Below are positions 21,111 to 32,206 of a stretch of 64,000 nt of DNA, one piece after another (position 1 is the first letter of the stretch; each line of letters starts with the position of its first letter). The position numbers were made by a program, and so were the translations under genes. The notes below the pieces were generated by a model. It was not told the origin of the DNA, made no database searches, and saw only the letters and a list, made by a program, of their open reading frames with translations. Location: positions 1 to 64,000 of the forward strand of contig NW_026946365.1 in assembly GCF_035222375.1 (NCBI RefSeq). The letters run 5' to 3'. Origin of the DNA: Podospora pseudocomata. Taxonomy: Eukaryota; Ascomycota; Sordariomycetes; Sordariales; Podosporaceae.

Positions 21111-21816
21111 ATGCGAACGCTACTCGCTCTCGCGCTTCTCAGTGCTCAGGCGGTCGGCCAGAATGGCCACAATGATGTCTGGTTCATCTACCCAACCGAA
21201 GGCCACACATATCAACACATGGACACGATCAACGTCACATATGAAAGCCCATTTTCAACCCCAACGCTATTCGGCTGGTGCGATGGAGGCGGCCGCAACT
21301 TTTACGACCTAGCGGGTGCCAGGATACAACGCTTCGGTTGCTGTTGTGCTCAACTTCACCTCTGGCACACCATGTTGGTTCAACCTTAGGCCAGGAAGAG
21401 TAGCTGGATTTGGCGCCAACAGCCCATCTTTCAATCTCCTCGGCGTCGAACGGCCTTCTGGAGGCATCGTTCACGGACCCGACACGTCTGAATCCGACCG
21501 CACCCCGCCAGAGTTCCCAACCACATCCGCAACCACATCCCCAACACCGACGACGGCGGCTCCTACGGAAAGCCATGTCCTGTATGAAAGTAACGTCAGT
21601 CCCGGCGAGCAACATGAACCTACACCAACAACAACCCCAAATCCAGAACCGCCCGACGAGAAATTCCGCGGGGATGGCGGCGGGCTAGGTGGTGGGCAAT
21701 CAGCAGGCATCGTTGTCGGCGCCATCGTCGGCGTCCTTGCCATCACCGCCGGCTTGTTCTTTTGGTGGAACAGGAGGTCCAGACGGGCACTCGGGAGAGC
21801 AAATACCGCAGCATGA
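21111..21816 (+). CDS. Secreted or type I membrane protein with Ser/Thr/Pro stalk and one TM, frame change
   Basis: The product begins MRTLLALALLSAQAVGQNG (signal peptide), then a short beta-rich domain containing VWFIYPTEGHTY and TINVTYESPF. It continues in the next frame with PGYNASVAVVLNFTSG and CWFNLRPG, a Thr/Pro/Ser-rich stalk (PTTSATTSPTPTTAAPT), a helix IVVGAIVGVLAITAGLFFWW and a short basic cytoplasmic tail (RRSRRALGR). The layout is that of a small wall-sensor or adhesion-type fungal surface protein with N-glycosylation sites (NVT, NAS, NFT). The two halves are joined by a one-base frame change near 21310 where no intron fits. It is either a recent lesion or an assembly error. Confidence 0.68.
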
Positions 21817-22470
21817 TGGCTCTCACCACAGTCACTGCTAACATCACAGCGGCCAGGCCCTTTCATGGCAACACGAAGGGGGAGCAGCAAGTCCATGGAG
21901 CCAAAGCCCCGCAACCTACGTAAATGGTCACCAATACAACGGAGCGTGCACATGTATGTGTCCCACGCGCGGGCAACCCCAAGTCAAACGGTGGCCGGTA
22001 GAAGTGAGCAGCACGAATTCACCATCGGAGCTCTCGTCATCAGATCCTGCGTGGGTGTCGAAACCAAAATACGAAATGCCGGCTTGAGGGCGGTTTTCAT
22101 GTAAATACACAGAGCTTTTCAATGCCAAACGTTGTCAACACCAACTTGTGGAGAACAAGACCCAAAAGACGGAAGCTAGGGGGCTTGGCATACCAGATTT
22201 AAGGGGCAGACCTTCCTGAATGGCATGGCTGGTAATTTCTAATGTTATCATCGGGTCATGCCAAACGACAGTGGCCGTTTCATCGCCTCGAGACAATGAT
22301 TGGATGCGGTTTCAGGAAGCTCCCCTTGGGCGACATCGCCAGTCTTGGCCAGGCGCCCTCCATTTTGAGTGTGAACAATAAAGCCGGGACAAAAGTATAT
22401 AAATTCTTACAAAATACGCCAGTATCGTGTGGTTTGTTAATGTCGAGCCTCTTGTCGAACCCAAACAACC
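21817..22470. other. Intergenic, no gene seen
   Basis: Convergent end of one gene and promoter side of the next. No features were recognised beyond short shadow frames. Confidence 0.45.
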
Positions 22471-24492
22471 ATGCCAACAGCCTCAAAGGTTAGCCACATC
22501 ATCGGGGCAGTCGGTCTGGTTCTTGTCACCGTCCTGTACATTGCGCTTCTGCTGATACCATGGGTCCATACATGTGGCCTCAGCACCGGCCCCGTCTGGG
22601 TATCAAATCCCAAGACGTGGACAGAGCTACCTCGTGGGGTTGAACCCATCAATGTGGACCGCATGGCCGACTACGACAAAGCGATTAAGACCATGAACAC
22701 CATCACCTCCATCGTCGCCATACCAGTCGTGTACGCCGTCGTCCAACGTGCTGCCAGTGTTGGGTCGCAGTCCAAGCATAACTTGTGGGACAATGCCGCC
22801 TTGTCGTGGTTGGCAGTCATCCTCATCATGATCAGTACGTCACTCATTCTGATCGTTAATCCTCTTGCTAACTCATCATGTCCAGCTCTGATTCTACCTC
22901 CCATTCGCACTCTTGTCGTGAGCCATGAGACCATCAAGGTTCCAACCTCCTTTCTCGGCCAAGGTGTTAAGGCTCTTGACGCTACACCTCAAATGCTAGA
23001 GATGGTGAGCGAAAATGGGGTGGTGGAAAAAGTCAAACACGGCCTGGTCAACTCCCAAGAGTCTGATAGACACCCACAGTTATGGCCCGAAGCTGGCCAG
23101 GCATCAGACGTGTCAACAACACCCTCTCTCGGCGGGTTTCGTCCAGCCAATGAGCCTGACATAATGGATCTTTCCCACCAACACATGTTTGTTTCATTAG
23201 TCCCCAGACTGAACACGGGCTACTACCGAAGCCATGCTTTGCGGATGAAGAGTCTTCCGGATTGCAAGGCGATTGCCCTGTTTCCCCCGGTTTGCTCTGG
23301 ACCAAGACCATTTGCAAGAGTCTTTGAATCACCAAACACCTTGGTGACTGTTTGCGTACCCGGGGCATCAGGACGCTCGCCATGGCCGGACAGGAGCCAA
23401 GACAGACGCGAGATCAAGGAAGATCTGTTTATACGGATGGTCCGGAATGTTTTGACTGGTGATGTCCGAAATCCTTCGCAAATCAGGCATCAGAAAACAT
23501 ACCATTGCACAGCAACCACGACAAGGGGGTACTTTGAGTTGCCCAACTACCTCAACGAAGAGAAAGTTGGGCCACTGCTAAACACATTCCCTAATCTGGG
23601 GCTTGATGACCTAGAAGGGCACTTTGTCGACGTGAGGTAAGTCTGCTTACTCCCTCTGGCTTTCGGCAAAGTGATGCTTACATCAACCAGTCCTAATCGT
23701 GACGTGCCGCTTCGCAGCCCCGATTTTGTTCAAAACTTTACCACCGATCCATTCTTATCCCTCGGGCCGACCGAGCCATCAAACATTGCCCCAGGGCCGC
23801 TCATGATCTCCGCCCAGGCTCTTTTTGGTAACCAAACTTGGTTCCACACCCTGGCTCGGGCTTTTGTCAACAGCACGACGTCCAACAATGCATCGCTCCC
23901 GCGACTTGACGCCCTGGAGACGCTTCAGATGGTGTGCTTGGAAAACAACATGCCTCTGGCACGGTTTTCTGCCTTTCCTCCAGCCGAGATGGTCATTTCT
24001 GACCGCCGCATGTCCAAGGAATGTCAATCTGTTCTCACTCCCCGGAGCAGGCAAGAGGACAGAATCACAGAGCAACAAGCCGCGACCAAGCTGGAAAACA
24101 TGATGAACGACTTCCTTTCAGTGTTTGAACGAGGGCCCAACACGACCTTGTGGACTGCCATGGTTCTGGCAAACGAAGCCGTCTTGCAGGCCGCCACCCA
24201 GGATAGTACGTTGGCGCGCAAAGTGTTTGTCGATCTGGGCCAGGTGATGACGGACAAGCCCGTCCTAACCCAAGGCGCAGTTGTTGGTGTGAGCCTTCTC
24301 GTTGCGTTCCAGGTATTGGGGCTGGTAGTTTTGGCAGTGTATTTGATGATTGGGAGCTTTGAACCAGCCTGGTTCATGAAGAGATTTGCGGGCGATGGGG
24401 AGACGGGGCCTGGTAGCAAAGGGGAAACGAACGAGTATGATGAGGAACCCCTGAGGGAACTGAGCATGCCAGCGGGTAGTGAGAGACGGTAG
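22471..24492 (+). CDS. Uncharacterised fungal integral membrane protein, 638 aa
   Basis: Three exons, 22471-22834, 22886-23636 and 23691-24492, are joined by GTACGT...CCAG (TTGCTAACTC branch) and GTAAGT...CCAG introns. The first intron is 51 nt and can be read through in frame, so an unspliced form would differ only by 17 residues. The protein has an N-terminal TM (GLVLVTVLYIALLLIPW), further TMs near residues 75 and 110, and a large outer domain of about 430 residues with scattered Cys and NxS/T sites. A last TM (VVGVSLLVAFQVLGLVVLAVYLM) is followed by an acidic tail. The layout resembles large fungal plasma-membrane proteins of unknown role. No catalytic motif was seen. Confidence 0.82.
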
Positions 24493-25495
24493 GGGTCGAT
24501 GTGTGCACGGGCCCTATATACGAATGGCATGCTTGAACCAAGACGACTGACTCGATGAGTTGCAACATTGGATGGCCAGCACGATTCATGCGTCCTTGGC
24601 TCTGAAATGTGCTGCTACCCTTGAGTCTCATTTTGCGGCATCGCAGATGACGTGATGGTCGGTTATGCAGTTGTGAATATCATCCCCCACGCTGACCATG
24701 CCCCCCACCAAACATGACCGGTTGAGAGCGGATTTAAGCCGGGGCCAGAATGGTGTCACTTTGCTGTCTTTGACGCGACTCGAAAATTCCGCCATAGATA
24801 ACCCCAACCCTTCCCCTTTATGCCGCTGTTGTTGTCGTTGAAAGAAGCACGCCATTATCCTGGCCTCTGGCAACCATGCTGTGTAGAAATGATAGTTTGA
24901 GTAGCTGGGCTTTGCCAACGACGTGCATACTACTTTGGCCCTAGTGGTTCTGTCTGTTGTAGAGGTCCAAACTGGTCGTTGAACAACAGGGACATCACAA
25001 ACGACATCGGAGATATGCACTTTGCCGCATCAAAAGGGCTGGAAGCGCGGGGTGGACGTCTGTCGGGACCTATATCCCGGATCTAGGGCAAGATCCCAGT
25101 GGGAATCCATCCCACAGAACAGACAACATCCCAGTGGCTGCTCTGGTGGCCGTCGACTCTCCCGAGGTGCAATGCAACTTGCGCATATCACACAATGCCA
25201 TACACGTGCAAGATTGCGCCATTGATAACAGCTCCAAGGTGGAAAGACTGTCATTCCTGACCATGGCGCAAGACTTCCTGGTGTTGACAACATTGCTACA
25301 AACTGCAACCCTGGCGAGTAAGAGGCCGGGAACGCTGACGTTGTGGTTGAGGATCGCCCTGGCTCTATATAAACCTCTCCCACATGTTACATCCGCGGAG
25401 ATGCAAACTGTGTCTCAGGCGGTACCTACAGCACGCAGTCCTACCCAGCACATCTTCCATCTTGGTTTCCGGCCTGCTGGAACGCTGCCGTCAAC
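24493..25495. other. Intergenic, 1 kb, no gene seen
   Basis: Upstream region of the MFS transporter. Only short overlapping frames occur. A CTATATAAA box-like sequence near 25368, about 125 bp before the start codon, may be the transporter's core promoter. Confidence 0.45.
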
Positions 25496-27256
25496 ATGAC
25501 TCCCACCAACCACGACTCCAAAGACACAAAGGAGGTGGCCTCTCCGTCGCCAAAGATCTTTGCTGACGAGAAGAAGAAGACGGATACCGGCCTCAGCAGC
25601 TCAGACTCTGGTTCAGTCTCCCAAGAGTCACTCGTTGATGCTGATGGTTATGGTTCAACCAACGATCACATCTTTTCTGATCCGGCTGTGGCGGATCACT
25701 GGCGCACCACATACGAAAATGTAAATTACGAGAACAGACATCGCTTCGACCCCAGCTTTACCTGGTCGGCCGAGGAGGAGCGGAAGCTGGTCAAGAAGAT
25801 TGACCGTAGAATCATGCTTTGGTACGTACCTACCACACACTCTTTCCAAAATGGAATTCTCTTACTAATGGATTCGGTCTGCAGGGCATGGATCATGTTT
25901 TGTGGTCTCGATTTGCATCGTCGAAACATCAACCGCGCCATTACGGATAGGATGCTGGAAGAGATTGGCATGGACACGAACGACTTCAATTACGGCCAGA
26001 CCTTGTTCTTGGCGTCTTTCTTGGTGGCGGAACTTCCATCTGGGCTCATCAGCAAGAGGGTCGGTGCTGACCGTTGGATTCCCTTCCTCATCTGCAGCTG
26101 GTCCATTGTGGCTGGCTCGCAGGCGTTCCTCAAGACCAAGGCTGGATTTTATGTCATTAAGGTGTTATTGGGCTTCCTGATGGGCGGGTTCATCCCCGAC
26201 ATTGTGCTGTGGCTCACCTACTTCTTCAAGTCCAACGAACTGCCCACCCGTCTCGCCTGGTTCTGGACGGCCCTCAGCACGGTGAACATTGTCGGTTCTC
26301 TTCTCGCTGCTGGCATCCTCAAGATGCGAGGAATTGGTGGCTGGAGTGGTTGGCAGTGGCTCTTTCTGCTCGAAGGCATCGTGACACTCCTTATCGGCAC
26401 CTTTTCGTGGGTTCTCATGCCCCCCGGACCCTGTCAAACCCGTAACTGGTTCCGGGGCAAAGACGGCTGGTTTTCAGATCGCGAGGAATCCATCATTGTG
26501 AATCGGCTGCTCCGCGATGACCCCTCCAAGGGCGACATGAACAATCGCCAGGGTGTTGGTCTTGTCCTCCTCTGGAAGACCATCAAGGACTGGGAGATGT
26601 GGCCGTTGTATCTCATTGGTTTGACCACCTACATCCCCCCTTCGCCCCTCAACACCTATATGTCCTTCATTTTGCGACAAATGGGCTTTGGCGTCTTTGA
26701 AGCCAACTTGATGGCCATTCCGGCTCAGTTCATGTTTGCCGTCAACTTGCTCATCATCACTTGGGTGTCCAAGCGATTCAAAGAGAGGTCAATCGTCTCC
26801 TCCATCAGCAACATTTGGATGTTTCCCTTCTTTGTGGCCTTGGTCGCATATCCGAATGCTTCTCCATGGGCTCGCTATGGAATCATGACTGGTCTTTTGT
26901 CCTACCCTTACTGCCACGCCATTCTGGTCGGCTGGAACGCACGCAACAGCAACGCGGTCCGGACAAGAGCCGTGTCGGCTGCCCTTTACAATATGTTTGT
27001 CCAGAGCGGCAACATCCTCGCCAGCAACATTTACCGTGACGAGGATAGGCCGTTTTACGTTCGTGGAAACCGGATTTTGCTTGGTATTGTCTGTTACAAC
27101 ATTGTGCAGTTTTACTTTGTCAAAGCCTTTTACATCTGGAGGAACAAGCTGAGAGACGCCAAATGGAATGAGCTCACACCGGAGCAACAGGAGGATTATA
27201 CTCTCAACAGCAAGGACGAGGGCCTGAAAAGACTGGATTTCCGGTTTGCTCACTGA
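25496..27256 (+). CDS. MFS transporter, anion:cation symporter (allantoate permease-like) family, 565 aa
   Basis: A plasma-membrane importer of the Dal5/Tna1-type group, which carries organic anions such as allantoate, nicotinate or pantothenate; the substrate here cannot be told. The 5' part encodes a Ser/Lys-rich cytoplasmic tail, then RKLVKKIDRRIMLW. A 63-nt GTACGT...GCAG intron (25822-25884) can be read through in frame and is probably spliced. The first TM then has the family signature FCGLDLHRRNINRA, followed by NYGQTLFLASFLVAELPSG and KVLLGFLMGG. About twelve TMs are present, with the central loop RNWFRGKDGWFSDREESIIV typical of the family. It ends LKRLDFRFAH, matching the LDFRF(i)L end seen in related proteins. 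Confidence 0.93.
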   Translation: MTPTNHDSKDTKEVASPSPKIFADEKKKTDTGLSSSDSGSVSQESLVDADGYGSTNDHIFSDPAVADHWRTTYENVNYENRHRFDPSFTWSAEEERKLVKKIDRRIMLWYVPTTHSFQNGILLLMDSVCRAWIMFCGLDLHRRNINRAITDRMLEEIGMDTNDFNYGQTLFLASFLVAELPSGLISKRVGADRWIPFLICSWSIVAGSQAFLKTKAGFYVIKVLLGFLMGGFIPDIVLWLTYFFKSNELPTRLAWFWTALSTVNIVGSLLAAGILKMRGIGGWSGWQWLFLLEGIVTLLIGTFSWVLMPPGPCQTRNWFRGKDGWFSDREESIIVNRLLRDDPSKGDMNNRQGVGLVLLWKTIKDWEMWPLYLIGLTTYIPPSPLNTYMSFILRQMGFGVFEANLMAIPAQFMFAVNLLIITWVSKRFKERSIVSSISNIWMFPFFVALVAYPNASPWARYGIMTGLLSYPYCHAILVGWNARNSNAVRTRAVSAALYNMFVQSGNILASNIYRDEDRPFYVRGNRILLGIVCYNIVQFYFVKAFYIWRNKLRDAKWNELTPEQQEDYTLNSKDEGLKRLDFRFAH

Positions 27257-27956
27257 TTGTTGGATCCATGCCTAGAGAAGAGGGAAGAGATGGTCGGATA
27301 GGAGCAGACTTTGGAGTTGAAGTTGAGTGGGAGGTACGACAAACCCTATATTAGCAGGGAAATCAGGCTGTTTTGGAGTTTATGATATCAGGGGAAAGAA
27401 AAGTAGCTTTTGTTTTGTATTCATGACCTCACTCTTCTTGTCCTCCGCATGCCAGTGTCAGTGTCATGACCACCCCTAACCCTAATTTCAGCTCTGAACA
27501 CGACCCCTGTCTCTGTCTCAGACCAATTAACAGACATAGTTCATCTCTTCTACTTACCAAGTGTCACAGACCAACACGTCAGAAAATTGCATCTTTTGTG
27601 CGACTTTCTGTTGGGTCAGTTTTGACCAAAACAGACCTTCTTGAGCCAACACCACGATGAGCCCAACGATGCTGCTTTCAGGGGGACCTTTCCAGTTTCG
27701 AGTTAGCGTGTCTTAATCACCCCACACAGTGACCCAGTCAGCGGGCCGAGATTCGGTGGCATGTGGATCGATGCGGCACACCGCTCTTCCCTGTCAATCT
27801 CATTTTTGACTCCTCTTTTGACGTTGTCAAACCCTAGGTGTGCGGTACCTCGCGGCTAGGGACCCCCCTTTGTTCTTGCTTCCTGTGATTCCCACAGTCC
27901 CTGACTTGGCACAGCCTGTACGCCCTCGATTACTAGACGGCGGGAGTATCTTCGAG
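27257..27956. other. Intergenic, with possible upstream exon of the next gene
   Basis: The frame of the next gene is open back to about 27840 without an ATG, so an unrecognised 5' exon is possible. A short CCCCTAACCCTAAT at 27473-27486 resembles telomere sequence but is too short to call. Confidence 0.4.
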
Positions 27957-29532
27957 ATGGAGCTTTTCCCTGACCTGGGGGCATGGCTGTTCCGTTCTGT
28001 CAGGCGCGATACCTTTGCCGAAAGCCCCATTCTAGCAATCCAGAGGCTTAAGTTGCTCCCCCAACCAATCGGAGACTCGGACAAGGACGTGCTGGTCGGT
28101 GCTGTCCTCAACTTGGGATCCAGTCTGTCTCAGGCCCTCCACATCCTCCTCGAATTGCTGCCCGAAGATAAAGCCGGCGAGCGCCTCGGGGAGATACTCT
28201 GCCCAACCCTGGGGCAGCTCCTGGCCTCTCTTCAAACTACCCTGTCTGCTTTTGAAGACCAGACACCGACAAGACAAGTATCTTTACGAGGTGGACGACT
28301 GAAGCATAGCCGGTCTGAATCAGCGCTGCGATCCGCAGCCAGCTTGCCCAAACTCACTCCCCGTCCACTTACACCGATATTGATGAAAAGGACGCCGCCT
28401 GAGACTCCAAAGACACCTCGGCCAAGCGAAGGTGTAATCCATACACGTGTTGTCTCCAGTCCGTTACGATTTGCGAGACCGGCTGCCAACCAGACAAGGT
28501 CACGCCATCATCGAAAAGACACAGAAGAGTTTCCGAGGCTACATGAAGATATCTCTACCCCACATCGACAACATGCACAAAAGCGCCAACCACCAACACC
28601 TCCAGCATCTTACAGGCAAGAAACATCCGGCCTTCAGAATGCTCTAAAGTCCGAGTTGAGAGTCCAGGCTGCCATCAGGGTAGCAGTTGACTCTTTGGAA
28701 TTTGCCGAAGGTCAGCTCCAGCTAGTCAAAGAAATTAATCAATTGCATGGAGGCAGTCAGTCGCCCCCCCTTTTCTGATTCAAGGTAGAGCCGCTAACCC
28801 CGACAGGCTTCGATCTTATGCAAAAAAACTTCTACTCTGGCTACAATAACCTCTTGCTACGTGCGCTCGAACTTGAGCAGCTGGAGTCTGAGCGGTCGTC
28901 ATCAAGGCCAGTTACTAACAACGATCCGTCGAGGTCGGGTCATCAAAGACAGCAGCCATCTATACATGTTTCTTTCCCAGCAAACATGCCCACGCCACCC
29001 TACAATGCCTCGAGCCCTCTTCGGGCTGGCATGTCGAGGGGCAACACAACAGTCCCAGCGAGGATGCCAACCTCGGACTCGGAGGGAGAGATTGGTTCAA
29101 GACAAGGAATGAAAAGGAGAAACACGATACAGGGCATCAAGCAAGAGAGTATGTTTGCCAAGTACCTCGCAATGGACTTGAACTGACCAATATCCCATAG
29201 ATGATCAAGACTTTGTTAGACCAGCCATCAAACGTCGGTTATCGCTAGCAGAAGAATTAGCACTGGCGGATGACGACTCTGACTCTGATTACGGCCACAG
29301 CGGCAGTGAGAACGGAGATGAGTCTGCTACCGACATGGCGGGTGAAGCGAGTGAGGAAGAGGCGAGTCAACAGAGCGAGAGTCAGGCTGACAGTGACGAT
29401 GACGATGGTCGGTATGATAGCGACCACCACGGCGGTGGGGGGGAAGAGAGTAGTAGCAGCTCAAACGAGTTTGCCATGGGAGAGCACGACGGGAGGAACG
29501 ACCCGACAGTGAAACAGGCGAAGTATTTATAA
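27957..29532 (+). CDS. Orphan protein with acidic C-terminus, ~490 aa
   Basis: Three exons, 27957-28755, 28807-29148 and 29201-29532, are joined by GTCAGT...ACAG (CGCTAAC branch) and GTATGT...ATAG introns; phases agree. The N-terminal 110 residues look folded and helical (MELFPDLGAWLFRSVRR; LGSSLSQALHILLELLPED). A long basic Ser/Pro/Thr-rich linker with many TP sites follows, then a helical stretch (RVAVDSLEFAEGQLQLVKEI). The C-terminus has ARMPTSDSEGE, KRRNTIQG and AIKRRLSLAEELALADDDS, and ends in an Asp/Ser/Glu-rich tail. Nuclear or chromatin association is plausible from the basic and acidic tracts, but I do not recognise the family. The start is uncertain because the frame is open upstream. 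Confidence 0.68.
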
Positions 29533-29943
29533 ATACCAGCGTGAATAGGCAGGGGTACAAATGGGAACGGGAAGCACATTTTTCATAAATGCGTCCAAGG
29601 TATATATCACAAGCATGAAATTACCGGTTTTCGAGACTGGGGTGAGGATTGGGTTGGACATGAATGGTGTGACGCGGCGCGGTCCAATGCCGGGCCAAGC
29701 ACGCGATCTCCTGTCCCTCACACGCAAACTGATGCGATTCCGTCCATATTGCCATCTACGCAACCTTTTGGAACAGGCCCGCTTTGGTCTACAAATCCAA
29801 CATGCCGTGGATTCCGGTTCTGTGGTGGAAAATGCTGTTTCCGCGATCCATCAACATTTTTGTTTCGACAAACATTTGGCAACAGGTGAACGAATGTACA
29901 GCCCGAGGTAGATATGTGTGTACTAGCTGTTTACTTTCTCAGA
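29533..29943. other. Intergenic, no gene accepted
   Basis: A 116-codon rightward frame starts at 29561 but shows no domain or signal. This is the promoter region of the amino-acid permease. Confidence 0.4.
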
Positions 29944-30600
29944 ATGCCTTACCAGTCAACTTCACATGGAGAGACGACACCTCTTCTTCGAGCGCCGCTC
30001 TCAGCTGCCGTCGTCCACATCAGCCAAGGCCACCGACGTCAGAAATCCAGCTCGACATCCGCCTCGTCCACAACACTCAAAAGCGGTGATATCATCTCGA
30101 CAACTCGCAGAGACATTGAAGATGATGTGCTTCCCGAGACAGCCGCCCTGGGACGTACTCTAAGTTGGAGAAGTGCCTACATTTTGATCATCTCGCGGGT
30201 CATCGGGTCTGGCATCTTTGCAACTCCGGGGAGCATAATCAGTTCAGTGGGGAGTATCGGTCTCATCCTCACCCTTTGGGTCGCCGGTGCCGTTTTGAGT
30301 TGGTTTGGATTGGCTGTTGGATTGGAATATGGATGTACGCTTCCACGCTCAGGTGGTAAGTCAATCTCGGCTATCCTCAACAACAGCATCCTCACTTACA
30401 CACGTCCGTTTTGAAATCTGCCACAGGCGACAAGGTATACTTGGAATTCACTTATCGTCGCCCTCCATTTCTGGCGTCCACCATTGTAGCTGTTCACGCT
30501 GTACTTTCGGGGTTCACAGCAAGCAACTGTATCGTTTCTGGCGAGTTCTTCCCGGTCAAGGGAAATGTATTGCCGCTTTTGGACTTGGGTGGGGTGTGTA
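29944..30600 (+). pseudogene. Amino-acid permease (LAT/methionine-permease type), 5' half, split by insertion
   Basis: The gene starts MPYQSTSHGETTPLLRAP (ATG at 29944). It runs through a Ser-rich cytoplasmic tail into LSWRSAYILIISRVIGSGIF and ATPGSIISSVGSIG, the TM1 signature of APC-superfamily L-type permeases, then WVAGAVLSWFGLAVGLEYG. A GTAAGT...ACAG intron (30356-30426) leads to DKVYLEFTYRRPP and SNCIVSGEFF. The match to the family is lost at about 30560-30600, where transposon-derived sequence begins. The rest of the same gene resumes 12 kb away at about 42,560, so the gene is disrupted. Its original role would be amino-acid uptake or exchange at a membrane. Confidence 0.88.
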
Positions 30601-31397
30601 GTTAGGAGCAGCACTGCCTCTTCCACCCTACCCTCCTGCCCATTTCAGCCTGGAAAAAATGTGTTTGATTTCGAAATGTCCAAATTAACCAGCTTGAGTT
30701 CGAATACTTGATTTACAAGTCAAGGTAAAGGCCTAGTTAAATCGTCATATAACCAATATACTACTTATCTTAACTACAGTTCCGTTTCATATTTACATAC
30801 ATACCTAAGCTCCTTTATCGCATTCAATCAATAAATTAGCACTTATAGCGTTATATTTCCCTAGTTCCTTAGTATCAGCTGCCGCTTTCGTAGGCTTAGT
30901 TACTGCAGTTAAATTATCTTGGGAGCTGTCTCGTATGATAAAGAAGAAATATGAGCAGCGTATACTAAAGGATCATGCCAATGAAATTAACACCAGGCTG
31001 CAAGTAAGACTTTATGCCACACGACAAACAAGTAATCAACCGCATCACGGCCTAACCGCTATCTACCTGCACAATCAATGGTTGGAATTGAGGCGGACAA
31101 TGAAATGCCTCGCGGCTGCTAAAGGAAACCAGATCAAATAAAGTTTGTTGTGGCGCTTGGAACTACGTCAAGCTAACTAGCCCGATCTCGAGTTGTTCAA
31201 GTGGGCTAAATGACGTTTCGACTAAGTGTTCTAGAGCTACCTGTCTACATGGCGAAACAGAATACTCGAATGGATGAAAGAGGCGGGATCTAGAAGGATC
31301 TAGAGTATTGCGACGGGCTATAAATTAACGGAGCCCCCCAGACCCCTCCTGTGTCACGCTATGATAGAAAAAAAAGAGAGAGAGAAAGAATGAAAGA
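30601..31397. other. AT-rich, transposon-like sequence of unknown family
   Basis: The base composition drops sharply to AT-rich with scattered stops on both strands up to about 31,150. A more GC-balanced stretch with a CTATAAATTAACGG TATA-like site near 31319, reminiscent of an LTR promoter, follows. No protein family was recognised. The only open frame of note (30935-31141, 68 codons) has no motif. This is probably degraded mobile DNA. Confidence 0.5.
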
Positions 31398-31905
31398 TCA
31401 GCTTAGGTGTCTGTCGTGAACGTGATAGTTAGGACGCGTCCCGAAGAACAGCCAATAGCAACGGTTGATGCCGCTACAGCTGAACAGCTTGGCTGATATT
31501 CCAGAGGCAGCCATAGCCGGTTTTCTGAGTCCTTCGTAATCCATCTGTTGCCCAAGCCAATGCTATAGCCTTGGTAATGTGGGGGATTGGCATCGTCTAA
31601 TTTGGATGCGATCAGCTTCGAATCGAGGGAAGACGCTACCGACCTGGCGTTACTGTAATCACCCTCGAGCGTCTGCGTACATGACCCCGTGGCCGCATCC
31701 CAGATCTTGATGGTGTTGTCGTCTGATCCTGACGCAACCCACTTCGAATCGGGCGAGAACGCTACCGACCAGACTGAAGAGCCATGTCCCTCGAGCGTCT
31801 GCCGGCATGCATTCCAATTATCCTCTACAATTGGCCCCGAAGTAATCCACTTCCGTTCTTCCTGCGTAAACGCTGCCGTCGGGGTCGAGACTGGCCTTCC
31901 TCCTT
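31398..31905 (-). pseudogene. WD40-repeat fragment of an NLR-like (NACHT/WD40) protein
   Basis: Read leftward, the frame gives EERKWITSGPIVEDNW, then GHGSSVWSVAFSPDSKWVAS, SGSDDNTIKIWDAATGSC and QTLEGDYSNARSVAS, ending at a stop at 31398. This is one complete WD40 blade and part of another, of the highly regular kind found in fungal NACHT-WD40 (HET-E/D/R type) recognition proteins, plus the usual lead-in before the first blade. The NACHT part is absent. The fragment lies between unrelated mobile-element pieces, so it was probably carried there or left by rearrangement. Confidence 0.78.
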
Positions 31906-32206
31906 TTCAACTCTTTTCGAGTGGGGGTAATCCTGACTTGATGGTTGTCCGTGGCGTTGTTGGAAATAAATTCCCAGGCATCATATTTGGATACCAGCGT
32001 ACCTGCATCTGCGGACTCCTGATCCTCCAGCTTGAGCTCCAGTGACGGCGTCTGGGTTTTGCTCATGTTGTCATCGGTGACGCCGGTCCTGCTAAGGGGT
32101 GGTATTGCGGCATCGACTCTGCCATCACAAACAGACGTATCAAGCCGCTGTTCGAGCCGAGAGCTAATGTGGAGGGATACAGTGTGCCGAAACGCCCGCA
32201 CAGTGG

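Noticed and set aside
27473-27486. Interstitial telomere-like CCCCTAACCCTAAT
   Set aside because: Little more than two units and no array; compatible with chance.
30935-31141. 68-codon frame in AT-rich sequence
   Set aside because: Could be a transposon remnant, but no family motif is visible; kept only as part of the unidentified AT-rich block.
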